Of a DNA stretch of 64,000 nt, positions 1-11,470 are shown piece after piece (within the stretch, counting starts at the first letter, position 1; each line of letters opens with the position of its first letter). The position numbers and the translations under genes were made by a program. The stretch spans positions 2,634,182 to 2,698,181 of the forward strand of contig CM041538.1 of assembly GCA_023238725.1 (NCBI GenBank), read 5' to 3'. Origin of the DNA: Scortum barcoo. Lineage: Eukaryota; Chordata; Actinopteri; Centrarchiformes; Terapontidae. The notes below the pieces were generated by a model. That model searched no databases. It saw only the letters and a program-made list of their open reading frames with translations, and was not told where the DNA came from.

Positions 1-605
1 AATAATAATCATCCACTTATTGTGATCAGTTTGACCCAGACAGACCTGATCACTGTAAGAGCTTTCTATATTATAGACAGTATATATTTATATATATCTA
101 AATGTGACATATATGTTAAAACCTCAAAGACCATAACAAAAGACATGTGAGAAAGGGCAAAAATAGCAAATAAGAGGGAGGAAAGACAGAAGAAAAATCT
201 TACCTTAGACAATATGTATGCAGCAATGTTAGTGCTCTGTGTTCCTCTAAAACTCTTGGAGCTCTACTTTTAACTTTCCAAAATCAGTGCAGGACATGTC
301 TTCAACCAGGCTGCACTCAACTCACCTCGTCTTTGCATGAGGATGTTTTCCTGTTTTGATTTTCAATGAGAGGGATTATGAAAAAATATCCAGCTGTGTT
401 CCTTTTTCTACCCTCCTCCCTTCAAATTATGGTAGGAAGGAAGAAAACATGTTTACTATGCTTCCTCATTCTCTCTCCCTCTCCCTCCGCAAGTTGACAG
501 CGCATCATAAATCCATCTCAGCCTGGAGGAAGAGCATCTCAAGGCTGCCGCTTCTCTCCCGCAAAAAATGTCTTATTCTTTAAAAAAAAAAAAAAAACTC
601 CAGAC
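1..605. other. no gene seen; AT-rich flank
   Basis: The stretch is AT-rich, with a short TA-rich patch near 80-100 and an A run at 582-597. On the minus strand two strong splice-donor words occur: AAG|GTAAGA around 203 and GAG|GTGAGT around 322. No convincing acceptor or long open frame accompanies them, so I do not call an exon. Confidence 0.5.
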
Positions 606-705
606 GTCCTGTTGGGAGGGAGGGAGGAGGAGTAGAGGTGAAGGGAAGGAGGAGCAGGAGCAGGGAAAGGAGAAGGAAAAGAAGATTGGAGGAGGAGGAG
701 GCTCA
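606..705. repeat. polypurine (G/A-rich) tract
   Basis: About 100 bases are almost wholly G and A on the plus strand, built from GGA, GAGG and AAGG words without a fixed period. Such mirror-like purine tracts are common in fish intergenic DNA and can form triplex structures. No coding or regulatory role is visible. Confidence 0.7.
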
Positions 706-1168
706 AAGAGAATTATTCACCCTGTGTTTGGAGAATTTGGATAAATGAGGCTTGGCGAGCAGCAGCATACAGATATTGAAGTTGAAGTTCCGCCCAGGTC
801 GGCACACATGTATATCTACACGCACGTTTTTTGACTTACCCAGGATGACTGACACTTCATGGCTGAAGGCAATGTATTAGAGACCAAGTGGGAATGAACG
901 TCCCAAGCATTTCCAATTACAGTAAATGACACACAGAGTATAGCATGTCATACATTCACACTGTAGCATATCCGTGCGTGCATGGTACATTTTAATATGT
1001 GGCTGATTGTATTTGTCCGGTCATGCTGTGCTGAAACAATGTTTCACTTGCTCTTTGCTGTGCTCATTTAATCTATAAATTGGCTGATTACCAGGACCAG
1101 CACGTGTTGATGCATTCTAATGCCTTCATTGACCATTCAGAGTTGGAGCAAGACGGGTGAGCAGAGAG

Positions 1169-1199
1169 TGTGCCTGGCCCAAGGGCTGGGCCAGGCACA
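1169..1199. other. perfect GC-rich hairpin, 13-bp stem
   Basis: TGTGCCTGGCCCA (1169-1181) is followed by the 5-base loop AGGGC and the exact reverse complement TGGGCCAGGCACA (1187-1199). The stem is GC-rich although its surroundings are AT-rich. It is too short for a typical pre-miRNA, and no T-run suggests a terminator. The role is unknown. Confidence 0.75.
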
Positions 1200-1676
1200 A
1201 GGGATGTTTCCAGTGGTACTACTTTTAGGAAAAGCTCCCTAAATCTTGTTCAGTCCCGCATGATTTACCAGATAAATTCAAGGACTGCACTTTTGTCATG
1301 CACAGCAACTAAGAATAAGATACAACTTGGTAAAATATTGCAGTTCACAACATCATTATTCTTGTGTTTTCTAACACCCACAGCAGGTCAAAAAGAAGTA
1401 ACATATTACAACTCTATCTCCTGAACAGGGTGTTTACGCTGTCTCTTTGAATACTTGTGGACGTAAGTCATTTACCTGAAAAATGGAAAAAATGTAATTT
1501 AATTATTCTGATTAATGATTAATTATACTTAGCTCTAAATTTAGGACTCTAAGCACACTCCATGTATGTGTTACTTACTGTTTTTAACACCTACCTTATT
1601 TACTTTTTTAACTATTTTTAAGTTTTTAACTTTTTAATTGGTTATCAGTCTGTCTCAATTTAATAATAAAACACTT

Positions 1677-1699
1677 TATTATTATTATTATTATTATTA
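1677..1699. repeat. (TTA)n microsatellite
   Basis: About eight uninterrupted TTA units sit in AT-rich DNA. Confidence 0.9.
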
Positions 1700-1809
1700 C
1701 ACATTATTATGATTATACCATTTTTGGTCTCTGTGTCTCAGCCAAACCATATTTTCTAGTTCAAATTAAGGAAAGGTACCCTCTGCAGCTGAGGTAAATG
1801 TCTACCGGC

Positions 1810-2691
1810 CTATATTTGAGGAAACACCACTTCAAGCTTTACCTGCAGACATTTTATGACATGTTTAAGTGATTGTTTATTTTGAGACAATTTGTCAGAA
1901 GCAATTTCAAGTGAGTTATTACAATCTCGGAGGCTGGTGAAGTCATCGCAGACTCCAACTTCTCTTTTCGTTTCTTTCTCAAACTGAGTACATGTCAGAT
2001 TCTTTTCCATAGAGAATTCTTCTTCTTTTTCACCAAAGTCTCCTTCTCTTCTAGCAGTTCACGTAACAAAGGGCTCCTCCTCCTTCTCACAGCCGTATAG
2101 ATTTACAAAAATCCAGTGGCACTATGATTACGATATTTTAGAGCTCCCCCTAAATTCCTGAAACACTGCCTTCTAAGGACCTCATGAGTCTTTCAGGAGA
2201 GCTGAGCTCTCCATATGTCCCCTGTATTTCAAACCTTTGAGCTTTGCTGAGGTCTCTTTATGGCTTTGGAATCTCAGGTGCTCCAACTCCCTGCAGAAGG
2301 ACTTCCCTTCTCTCAGAGGCATCTTGATGCAGGTGTTTGATCTCCTGCTACATTTTTTCCTCCTGCCTCTGTCCCTGTACAACCTGTCCTTTTTCAACCT
2401 TTCCTCAGTATTGTTCCTGACGGGTCTTGCTTTTTCTCTCTTGAGCTAGGTTAGCTATTTGCATCTGCTTCTACTCTTTGAGCTAAGCAAACAAACTGAA
2501 CCAATCTTTGGGATGCAGTTGGTCCAGGAAATACAAATCAAACCAAAGAAATATAAACACCACCAAGATGAAGCTGATATTAGTTCCCATGTGGATTTGA
2601 GACCGTGGTGATGGTGGTGACTCCCTGACTTGTAAACGAGCACCACCAACAACTTTTGGATGACATTTGCCAAATAAATTAATGTTCCCAC
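1810..2691 (-). pseudogene. possible decayed membrane/coiled-coil-like reading frame
   Basis: On the minus strand three open stretches follow one another (2691-2455, 2397-2182, 2010-1810). The first (78 residues) contains a hydrophobic W/F/L-rich stretch resembling a membrane segment and a His run. The next two (71 and 66 residues) are rich in K, E, R and L, with fragments such as EKETKREVGV that look like coiled-coil sequence. Stops and frame changes separate them. Seen directly: the order hydrophobic stretch then charged helices, and the broken frame. Inference: a decayed gene or retrotransposed copy of a membrane protein with a coiled-coil tail. I do not recognise a family, and chance open frames remain a real alternative. 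Confidence 0.2.
2196..2212. other. 17-bp palindrome
   Basis: GGAGAGCT and AGCTCTCC flank a single central G (2204), giving an 8-bp perfect inverted repeat. It falls inside the possible decayed frame. The role is unknown. Confidence 0.6.
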
Positions 2692-2807
2692 CAGAATGAA
2701 TTGTAACAGCTTCGGTTATTCCCTAACATTTCATTGAGTGCCATCATCAGGTCAAGATTTCAATTTGGCCAGCTACCTTAATTAATGACATGCAAAACTG
2801 AGAGCTA

Positions 2808-2844
2808 CTTTTAAAACTTTTAAAACTTTTAAAACTTTAAAAAG
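2808..2844. repeat. 9-bp tandem repeat (TTTTAAAAC)n
   Basis: About four copies of a self-complementary TTTTAAAAC unit; the last copy loses bases. Confidence 0.85.
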
Positions 2845-3843
2845 TTGGCGGATGGCAGGAGTACAAATCCGACAATAGAGACAATAGAGACTGGGCTTTC
2901 CATCCAGTCCAATATGTGGTTTGACTTAGGCACCACAGCCCTTTCATAAAGGTCAGGGAAAGATCCTGCTTTATTTAAATATCAGTACCTCAAACATGTT
3001 CAGTCTGATGCTTCAAGTCACTGTAAATAGTTCTGTATTAAACTAAGACCAAAGCCAATTAATTTAAATTAAAGTAAAGTGCATAAACACAATCATCAAA
3101 TGTAATATGGTCAAGTTGATACAAATTATGTTATCAGTGAACATTTCATGAAAACATTCGGTATGAACTTTTAAAGAATGAAGAGGATGTAATGTGCCTA
3201 AATGATCCAAAGAAATAAAGATTCTTGTTAATAAGTAGACACACATGCACGACTGTTGTTCTCAGATCCACTCTTACTCGACCACCATTCTCCTTGTGAT
3301 TTCCAGAGATGCAAATTCTGTGTCTGAGAGCTGCTCAGGAAGTGGTGAATAACAAAGCACCCAGCGCTTCCACTTGAGATAAACATTCTTACATGATGGA
3401 ACAAGACACAACACTTAGAGCCAGCGAATACACTGAAACACTCCAGAGGGACATTCCAGCGAAAATACTCTAAGTCTTCTGACTGACGAGCATCTGAGTG
3501 TCTGTAATACAATTTTGTACAATAGGAAGAACATTTTCTCAAAAATGACAAAACCATCAACTGTTTCATAAAGCAGTGCTGTCCTGAAAGCTCATTATCG
3601 CGGATGGCACTTGGATAGTGAGAGGATCTTGGCCAATTCTTCAATTAAAACGTCATAATGAATACACACAGCATAGATAAAGAGGACTATGTACGTTACT
3701 CAGCAAAATTAAAATACTGTCTTATTCAATCAAATACAAGAATGTGTAACAAAAATACAATGCAATGTTTTTGCTCAGCCCGTCTGGACAAGAAGGTACA
3801 GACTTGTCAGTCATCCACATCTACCTGTAATCCCAAGCTTTAG
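2845..3843. other. no gene seen
   Basis: Mixed AT-rich sequence. A 138-codon open frame at 3644-3228 (minus) has no start context, splice signals or family resemblance that I can recognise. A nine-base word (ACAATAGAG) is doubled near 2870-2887. Confidence 0.4.
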
Positions 3844-3900
3844 ACAGAATCTGAATGCGGTTTATTGCCAAGTAAGTTTTCACATATGAGGAACTTGATA
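3844..3900. mobile_element. LINE-type 3' tail fragment (teleost interspersed repeat)
   Basis: The words AGAATCTGAAT, GGTTTATTGCCAAGTAAG and CACATATGAGGAA match, from memory, a widespread teleost repeat tail of the form AGAATCAGAAT..TTTATTGCCAAGTA..ACATACGAGGAATTTG. It has clearly diverged. Only the tail is recognised and the source family is not certain. Confidence 0.45.
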
Positions 3901-4028
3901 TAAAGAAGAGTCCTTGGCTGGTTGGGTCAGGTTGAGTGTTTACTCCGTCCTGTTTAGAGAGTACCTTCATGTTCTGATACTGTTATGCTAATATGACGGT
4001 AAATACTTGGTGTGACTTTCTTCTCTTG

Positions 4029-4050
4029 CAGGTTCAAATCCACAGTTTGA
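4029..4050 (+). mobile_element. pol III B-box scrap of a tRNA-derived SINE
   Basis: GGTTCAAATCC followed by ACAG matches the B-box consensus GGTTCRANYCC and the teleost SINE wording that continues after it. No A box or cloverleaf is present upstream, so this is a fragment and not a tRNA gene. Confidence 0.3.
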
Positions 4051-5289
4051 ATTATGTGAATTTAATGATCTAAAGCTGCCAGGATGAGACTGTCCTCACC
4101 TGAAAAACAGGGGTTGTTTATAAAAAGTACCCTCCGGTCCTGAGAGAGGACAGTCCACAGGATGTCACTTGTCACTGAGGCATAACAAAGGTAAAGGTAG
4201 TGTTAGATTGTTACAAAACCTCTAATAGAATCGGTCTCAGTGGATGGTTGGGCAAGCAAAATGTGTGACTCCATCAGCCACTGTTGGCCATGGATGGATT
4301 AGAGATAATGGGCCCCTGGCCACAGACAGGTTCCCCCAATAGGAGCAAGACACCCAGACTCAAAGACAACTCCAAATGAAGCAGCATCATCTGTGGTTGT
4401 TTTATGTATCTTTGTGCTCATTTTGCTCTTCTCTCTGTTAAGCATTCCAGACTAAATATGGAGAAGTAACAGAGTATCAGACACTGTGTTCTGAATGAAC
4501 TTTGAAAATAACTTTTAGTCATATTACTTAAGGCTGTGTCTATGTCCTGACAGTAGAACATGAGACAGATAATCTGTGATAAAATCAGACTCCTCTGGCT
4601 CCACCTGCTGCTTCTAAGCTCATTGGACAAGAATCCACCACACCTGAATCAAAACAACCAATCAGAAGCAGAGTATCTGATGGAGCTTCAGTCACTGCTC
4701 CACTGAGTTTGTGTTAACTAAGAGTGGATGTAACAGTGGATAACCAACAGCTGAATGACCAAGCAACCAAAAAGCAAGTAACTGGAACCTGTATTCACTC
4801 TAATTTTCCAAAATTAGTTTGTTAATTTTTTAATTAGTTTGTTAATTTTTAAATTAGTTTGAGTTCATTTTAGTCATTTTAGCACCTAAGCTCAATCTAA
4901 TCTTGAACATGCTGCGGGGTCACAAAGGAAAAACTTGTATGTTTTTGTAATCATCATGTGAGTCATTTTTGGAGGCAAAGATAAACAATAGTTTTTCTCT
5001 TACTAGTGCTCTTGTCACCCACTGTTTGCCTGTTACAATTTAACAGCATATCCGAGCTGCGTTTCTGCTATTTGCCACTTCTTTTTCATCTCATGTTGCT
5101 TGACAGAAATGTACATTGTTGGTTGGAGGAGCATTGCTTCCAATTTGTAGCACTCCTTCAACCTGCCAGAGTGCTGTGTGTTTGTGAGCGCAACATTTCT
5201 ATTTAAGATGTGAAAGTGTTAGCAGTGCATCAGAGTGTGATGAAGCCTACAAATATAATCATCTGCATTTGCACTTTAGCTTTAAAAAC
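4051..5289. other. no gene seen; short tandem at 4810-4861
   Basis: AT-rich DNA. Between 4810 and 4861 a 19-20 base unit containing AATTAGTTTGTTAATTTTT is repeated about two and a half times. No other structure is recognised. Confidence 0.5.
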
Positions 5290-5480
5290 AGTTAAACTTG
5301 GAGACATCATGCATCACTCGCTCCGCTTCGACGTAATGTTTGACCCCGCGTTTTACCCTTTAATCTATGACACGTTTGTCACCCTGAAGCACGGGAGAAA
5401 TCCTGGCAATGAAGTTTTTTCACGTCATTAGAGGGTTTGAGCTGAAAGTAGGCCAGCTATTTCTGACTCATTTTCATTAC
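5290..5480. promoter_or_regulatory. candidate conserved non-coding block A
   Basis: This is complex, repeat-free sequence with several CpGs in an otherwise CpG-poor region. It contains an inverted pair TGACA-CGTT-TGTCA (5368-5381), like two facing TALE/MEIS-type half-sites, and CRE-like CACGTCA near 5420. Conservation is inferred from composition only. A 73-codon open frame overlaps it, but its composition gives no reason to call it a protein. Confidence 0.25.
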
Positions 5481-5553
5481 CGCTAAAAGTCAGAAACACT
5501 GTAGGAAAGTGGAGCAGCCGCGTAGAATGGAGCGAGAGCTTTGTCAGTGTGCA

Positions 5554-5582
5554 GCGTGTGCATGTGTGTGTTTGTGTGTGTG
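5554..5582. repeat. imperfect (GT)n
   Basis: GT dinucleotides interrupted by GCATG and TTTG. Confidence 0.8.
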
Positions 5583-5894
5583 GAGCTATGAGGCACTCTC
5601 ATCAGTTCACTAACGGGCCAACTATTTACATGGCATCACTGCAGAGAAGACAAGAGAGAGTCCATGTACTTTGTCTCCTGTCTGTCTGCCTGTCTGTCCT
5701 GTTAACTGAAAAAAAAACAACAAAGAGTAAACCTTTCTGTCCTTTCACCTTCTCTTCTTTTGATTGTTGTGCACATGTTTGTCTGAGGCAGCCATGGGAA
5801 GAAAAAGCCGCGAGAGGTAGAGACAGAAAAGAACAGTTAAGAAGAGAGATGAGCGGAGCGAAAAAGAAGAACAACAGAGCAAGTTATTGGAGTG

Positions 5895-5896
<2 letters not shown>

Positions 5897-5929
<33 letters not shown>
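5897..5929. repeat. (AG)n microsatellite
   Basis: About 16 uninterrupted AG units. Its translation as RERERE or LSLSLS creates long but spurious open frames on both strands. Confidence 0.95.
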
Positions 5930-5933
<4 letters not shown>

Positions 5934-6518
5934 TGGTGTTTACACACAGTGAGCTGCTACCACTGTGTCTGCTGCCCAGAGTTGTTGATGTTCCATATTT
6001 TGAGCTGGTCCAACTGGAACTGTCTGTCTGGAAATATTTGGCTACTAAATGCTCTGCTGTGTTCAACAGAACAGTCTCTAACTTTGTGTGTCTGTCTGGT
6101 TGGTGCTGGGCAGGATAGTGGTCAGTAGGTTTTTAGAGCATCTTTGCTGAAAACACTGATGAGAGAGGTAAGCGAGACAAAACATTGAGGAGCCAAAACA
6201 ATGAGCTGAAAGGGGCTGAAACACTGCAGATTGAGGCGATACTTCTCTGTGGGTTTGACACGATGAGCAACTCCCTCACACTCAAGGGCAAGTCATTTTT
6301 CCATTTTTAATATAAAACTATAAAACTAAAGTAGAGGGAAGCATTAACAGTGTGACTCATTACAATAAGTGCAGTTAACTAAGTTAACTTAACTAAGTAT
6401 AAATTCAGTGTTGATAAAAAGTGGAATTTGAACTTGATAGGTTGGTTAATGAGAGAGTGCTCCAGTTTCCTCTTCATTTCCATTGACATACACAGAATGT
6501 ACACTATATGTCTGCCAA

Positions 6519-6602
6519 CTTGTCCACAGTGTATCCCAGCTCTCGTCCAGTGTGAGCTGTGGCTCCAGGTTGACGTGACTCCCCCTGCATAAGGTAATCT
6601 GA
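6519..6602 (+). mobile_element. degenerate L2/CR1-type repeat tail
   Basis: The words GTCCACAGTGTATCCCAGC, TCTCGTCCA, AGCTGTGGCTCCAG and ACTCCCCCTGCATAAGG align with the 3' part of the better-preserved copy at 40620-40710 in the same orientation. It is a heavily mutated older insertion of that family. Head and tail are lost. Confidence 0.5.
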
Positions 6603-6759
6603 GTAATGTGCCCATCTGAGGTGTGGTTTCTTAACTTTCACCTGGAAAAGTTAGGCTTTGTTAGTTATGTGAGTTAAGTGCTTTGTTTTACGTTTCTCCT
6701 TAGTTTATGACTAAAGAGAGGTCATGTTTAAGAGAGAGGTCAGTGTTGTTCCGGCTGTG

Positions 6760-7075
6760 AAAAAAGCCCCCTCTAGCTGTGACTTTATTGCCAGTTCTCC
6801 CCATTTATCTCTCTCCCCACCAGAGCTCTGCTTCATCCTTGCTAAATGAACGTAGCACAGTCATATTATCCATCCAGCTGACAGAGCCAGATGCAGCATT
6901 GCCGATTTCTTTGTTTCCTAACCTTTTTTATTCCTCTATTTTCATTAAAACATCTGTGGAGAGGAGAGGCCAAACGGGAGTGCTTTATTCGTCAATTTGC
7001 CGGGAAACTCCCACAAACCTCATCCAATTAGCGGATAGCTGTGTTGCTTCACAACTCAGCAGCAAGTGACATTTC
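6760..7075. promoter_or_regulatory. candidate conserved non-coding block B
   Basis: Complex sequence with CpGs and a CCAATTAGCGG word near 7024 combining a CCAAT pentamer with a homeodomain TAATTG-type core on the other strand. Also seen is AACGGGAGTGCTTTATTCGTC near 6974-6994. It ends sharply at a degenerate CA tract. No splice-site pair is seen. Regulatory function is inference. Confidence 0.3.
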
Positions 7076-7082
7076 ACTTAAA

Positions 7083-7240
7083 CCACACACACCCGTATAT
7101 AGGGACATACGCACACCCACACATGCACATAGAGACATGCTTGGAGGTACACACGCTGTACATGTGAAGACGTGACACATACAGAACTGTATACAGAAGT
7201 ACATACACAGAGATGTATATGCTGGCGTCAACATGAACAC
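7083..7240. repeat. degenerate ACAT/CACA tract
   Basis: About 160 bases of interrupted CACA, ACAT and GTAT words, evidently an old CA-type microsatellite eroded by point changes. Confidence 0.75.
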
Positions 7241-9960
7241 ACAGGCAGAAAGAGTAAAATAAGGGCTTACGATTCCATTTGGTTCCTATTTAGCAGTGTG
7301 GTTCATATCAGAGAGACAACTGGCTTTGTCTACATAGTGCTGTAGCCTGCAGGGCTGATCAGTCTAAATTGGCTCTGTGACAACTGTGGGTGAGTGTCTG
7401 TGTGTGTCTTTCTGAGGGACTTATCAGTCTGTGGCAATGGAGTGTGTGATGTGATGAGGCTGGGGTCACAGTGAAAGCACTCCCCTGGTTGTCAGCATGA
7501 ATGCCAAAACAGACAAACCATCTACACAAGAGTGGGATCAAGAAAGATGAGCGGAGATGACCAGAGAGGAGAGGCGATGCTAGCACAGTAATTGTGACCC
7601 CTTTGAACAGTAGTTATAAGCTAATTTAACCATTCTATGCAGGACTGGCAGCGCTAAAATAAAAAAGAAGACTACATTTCTCATAAACTTCATTACTTCC
7701 CGTGACTTTCTCATGTCCTTGAATACACTTCACTGCATGAGTTTTTTTCTTTCCTTTTGTAACCACTCAGGATCATATTAATCAAGGTTTGGCAGAAGAC
7801 AATTGCAGTGTCAATAAAATTTTGAATAGAAACTATCTCTGTTGACCAAAAACTGGACGAAATGAGGGCGTGACAACAAATTAAGAGACACTGACTTTGT
7901 AACAGCTGAATAAATTAAATATTGGTATGATTGTATGATTAAAAAAAAAACAAAAAAGCTAAAACAATGATAAATGTGAACCTGGTTGGACACAGTGTAC
8001 AGTGAGTGCAGCACAGAAATCGATAGAGCGCTAACTTCCTCAGCGATGGTCTAGTCTGTTGACAGTAATGACATCTTAAATGTAATATTAGATAAGTACA
8101 TATCTCACATTTTAAATGGTTGAGAGGTAAAATGAAGAAAAAAAAAAGAATAGCGTGAATTTGAATAAAAGTGTTAGGCAGAGGCAGAGGCAAAGACAGT
8201 GCAGAAATACCCAGAGAAAAAAAACAGTATCAGCTGATAGGGGGATAGTGGAGAACAAGGCTGGTTGAAATTGAGGACAGGTGTAGGGCAGAAATGAGGA
8301 GGAGGAGACACCAGAGAGGAGAAGCAATAAAGCACGGCTTCAAAATATAACAGTGATGGTGTTCCTACTGAGAGAAGGCAAATAGAGATGAGACTGAAAC
8401 ATGGAGGGAGAAGGAGTAGCATACACCTGCCAGTGAGATATAACCTGGGTTAGAGCCCGAACAACACACTGCATCATTTCAGCTGGTGAACAGGGTGAGT
8501 GTGTTGTGCCCATTAAACAATTTGACATTTGCTTACTGATGTTTCTTAGCCTTAAATGTGAAACATCTTAGTGTGCAGTGAATGTATTCACTTAGTATTT
8601 TTCTCACAAACTACAGTATCAACTAGTTTGATCTGTGAATTGTGGCTCTATGAAACATTTTTGCATTAAATATGCATTTCTGGCAGCTTCTATCCAAAAC
8701 TTCTGGTTGTAAAAAATGTGATCTTCTTGATGGAACTCTAATGGAGACATTAACTTAGACCAGGGAGGAGAAATAGAAGACGTCTAACGAGAACAAGCAG
8801 AACATGTCAGGTGGGAGGTGAAGAACTGAGAGAGGGTTAATGGAGGACAGGAACAAGAAGCAGTGATTTGACAGAGAAGCCGTCATGTGAACATTTTCTA
8901 TACGTTGCATGAATGTAGTTGACAGGCGCCGCACAAGTTCAGTAAAAGAAATGTTGGCAATTCTCCTCCTCCAGCAACATTCTGATACACATAACCACTT
9001 GTTTACATGTGGGGCAAGGCTACTATGATAATATAGTGCAAGTTACAGTACTATTAAACTGTACATAGTCTGCAATGACTCTGGATTTATACACTCAATT
9101 TCAACACACCTCTCACTCCCAACAGTTAGTACAACTCTGAAACCTTTAGCTGTCCTATAAGGCACCAAACAATATACAAATTGTTTATAAGCAAATGCAC
9201 ATATATATCTGAGCCAAAATAAAACACTGTGCAAAATAAATAATACCTAAACCTGGAGACCTGCCTACAAGGCAATACTCAGGTAATAGAAACCAAAGTC
9301 CTGTGGTACGGTTCCTGCCCATCCAGTGGCGCCTGAAATTAAAGCATTACACACATGCAATATTCCAAATAATTTCAAATTTAACAAAGGTGCTCAAAAT
9401 AGTATCAAAATACCTTTATAGCATTTCCCCAAATGAAGCTAGGCTTTAAAGAGTTGACAGTGGTCATTTAAACCAACTACTACCCTGTAAAATACAGAAA
9501 AGTTCAGCAGCAAGGAAGACACGGAGCGTTCAGTTTGTCATCTGAGGTGTGGGCGGAGCCCCCCCCCCCTTCCACACCCCGGGACCAAACTGCTCCCGTG
9601 CCATAAGTTCCACCTGTGTGCTGCTTACAGTTGCCATTTCTTTTTACACTGCATATAAAAAATAAATTGACATGATTGTCACCCCAAATTATTAGGGATA
9701 ATATAAGGTCTTAGAGGAAAAACTAAATAAATAAATGATTAAAAAAAAAACTGTTCAACAGATTAAATTAAATAAACACAAAAGTGGTCACCCAATTTTG
9801 GGATGCACCACAGTACCAATTACCAGTTGACTAATGGTCCTTTTTTGTGTTGAGAAACTCCAGGGAAATCCCTTTAATAAGTTACCCTGAAGAAATCTGC
9901 ATATCTTATACTCCAATTCAAGTTCTTTTCTGGTACTAAAAGACTAAAAGTACTAAAACA
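7241..9960. other. no gene seen; low-information DNA
   Basis: Mixed intergenic or intronic-looking sequence with A runs near 7941 and 8134, a purine-rich stretch at 8150-8420 and an 11-base C run at 9559-9569 beside a GGGCGG box. Open frames on the minus strand here are pyrimidine-rich leucine/serine/phenylalanine translations and are not credible genes. Confidence 0.5.
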
Positions 9961-10190
9961 CTGATGCAAATAATCATGCTCAGTGACACACTCTGGTGCA
10001 TTTTGGCCAAACTGAAGCCCTCATTGGGGACCAGAAAGCCAAACAGAATTACTCACCTCCAAATGTCCTTTTGGAGCAGAGTATTTGAAGAACTCTCTCC
10101 AAAAAAGGAGAAGCAAAGAGCCAAGAGTGATCATATCATCAGGGGACAGGCTGCTTCACAGACAGCAGTTCTGGAGTGTTGACATGTTTT
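9961..10190. other. unassigned open sequence on both strands
   Basis: On the plus strand 72 codons are open (9964-10182) with a K/R-rich centre. On the minus strand a strong donor word GAG|GTGAGT (about 10060) follows an open frame of roughly 30 codons. I do not recognise either product. It may be part of an interspersed repeat. Confidence 0.15.
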
Positions 10191-10590
10191 TATTCTGCCT
10201 CACAGCTTCAAGCTTATTTGTTCTGGTAGATCATATTACAAGAAAAAGAGGGTCAGGTTAAAATGGCCACAGATACACGTTGTTGTACAACAGTTGTTGA
10301 GGAAGGAAAAAAGAGGAGGAACAGGAAAAAACACACACAGCTCCTGTATGTGTCAGCACAGGAGGGCGAAGAACTCAGGTTTTCTTCGAAAGTAAAAGTG
10401 GCAACAAAGTATTGAACCACTCATTATGCTGATGGGTCAATATCTGAATAATTTAAATATTGCATTACAAATATTGATGTGTTCATGTATATGCATTGTT
10501 TTTATGTTTATTCTGGTTAAATTGGGGCTAATTCTAACTACTAATTAGATCTCAGACACTGTGACCGTCCAGAGAGGCAATGTCTGAGAC

Positions 10591-10608
10591 GTGTGTGTGT
10601 GTGTGTGA
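10591..10608. repeat. (GT)n microsatellite
   Basis: Nine GT units. Confidence 0.9.
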
Positions 10609-10763
10609 GTCTCGTTCAGCCGGTGTCCCATTGAGCCAAGATATTGGCCAGCAGCCCTTTGATGAGCAGAGAGACTGTTCTATCCTCACATGTCTGAAAG
10701 ATGGATCTGTCCTTCATCTTCTGTCAGGTGGGCAAAAAGCTCTAGCTGCGACACAGATCATTA

Positions 10764-10783
10764 TGTGTGTGTGTGTGTGTGTG
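10764..10783. repeat. (TG)n microsatellite
   Basis: Ten TG units, 155 bases downstream of the previous one in the same orientation. Confidence 0.9.
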
Positions 10784-11410
10784 CAGATAAGTGTATACAA
10801 TGAGGGACTCTGGTTTTAGCTCATATCAATAATTACTTGGATATTTGAATACTTACTTGTTTTCTGAAGACACTTTAACTTAAGTCCCCCTTCCTCTTAA
10901 TCCATCTTTTAAAATATTTTCTATTCACCATAGTGCAGTTGACACCTTGATGCTTTAATTTTGCGTCACTTTGTAATTCATGTAGTTAGCATATGAAATC
11001 CTTTATCATTTATTACTCAAAAGTCACCTAGACAAAGTCACCTTGATTTGCAGGGATAAAAAAGAGTTTTCACTGTTTGTCACAATGAAATATTTTTCAT
11101 TTTAAAAGATGTGTGTCTCATATACATCAGTGAAAAAGTACATCTTATGTTTGTGTGTACGGTAGGCATCAAGTTTCCACATCACACTCATGTGAGCTGC
11201 ATATTGACTTTCAAATAAGTTTTGATGTCACAAAGTGACCTGAGGGACCTGAGATTTACTGTCCCCTCAGACGAGGACTGTGACAAAAACCATCTTGTCT
11301 TCTCTAATGTCTGACATTTAGTAATTGGGTGAGTTGACAGTAGTTGCTCTGTTGGACAATGAATGAGAGGAACATCAAAAGATACCTATATACATACATA
11401 CACGGATGTA

Positions 11411-11470
11411 CAAGAAATACAAGAAATGCTGCTCAAAGTGCTTTACAATAAAGAAATTACACACACCAAG
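11411..11470. mobile_element. possible interspersed-repeat fragment
   Basis: AAATGCTGCTCAAAGTGCTTTACAATAAAGAAATTACACAC-type wording (11425-11465) resembles the CAAAGYGCTTTACA motif found in teleost LINE/SINE tails. The identification is from memory and weak. Confidence 0.25.

Noticed and set aside
2600..2625. Poly-histidine stretch in a minus-strand frame
   Set aside because: Arises from a short GGT/GAT-rich run (GGTGATGGTGGTG); not evidence of a metal-binding protein.
4029..4050. Possible tRNA gene (B-box word)
   Set aside because: No A box, acceptor stem or anticodon arm is present; best read as a SINE scrap.
5549..6118. 189-codon plus-strand frame
   Set aside because: Runs through a GT repeat and the (AG)n microsatellite (RERERERE); no domain and no splice support.
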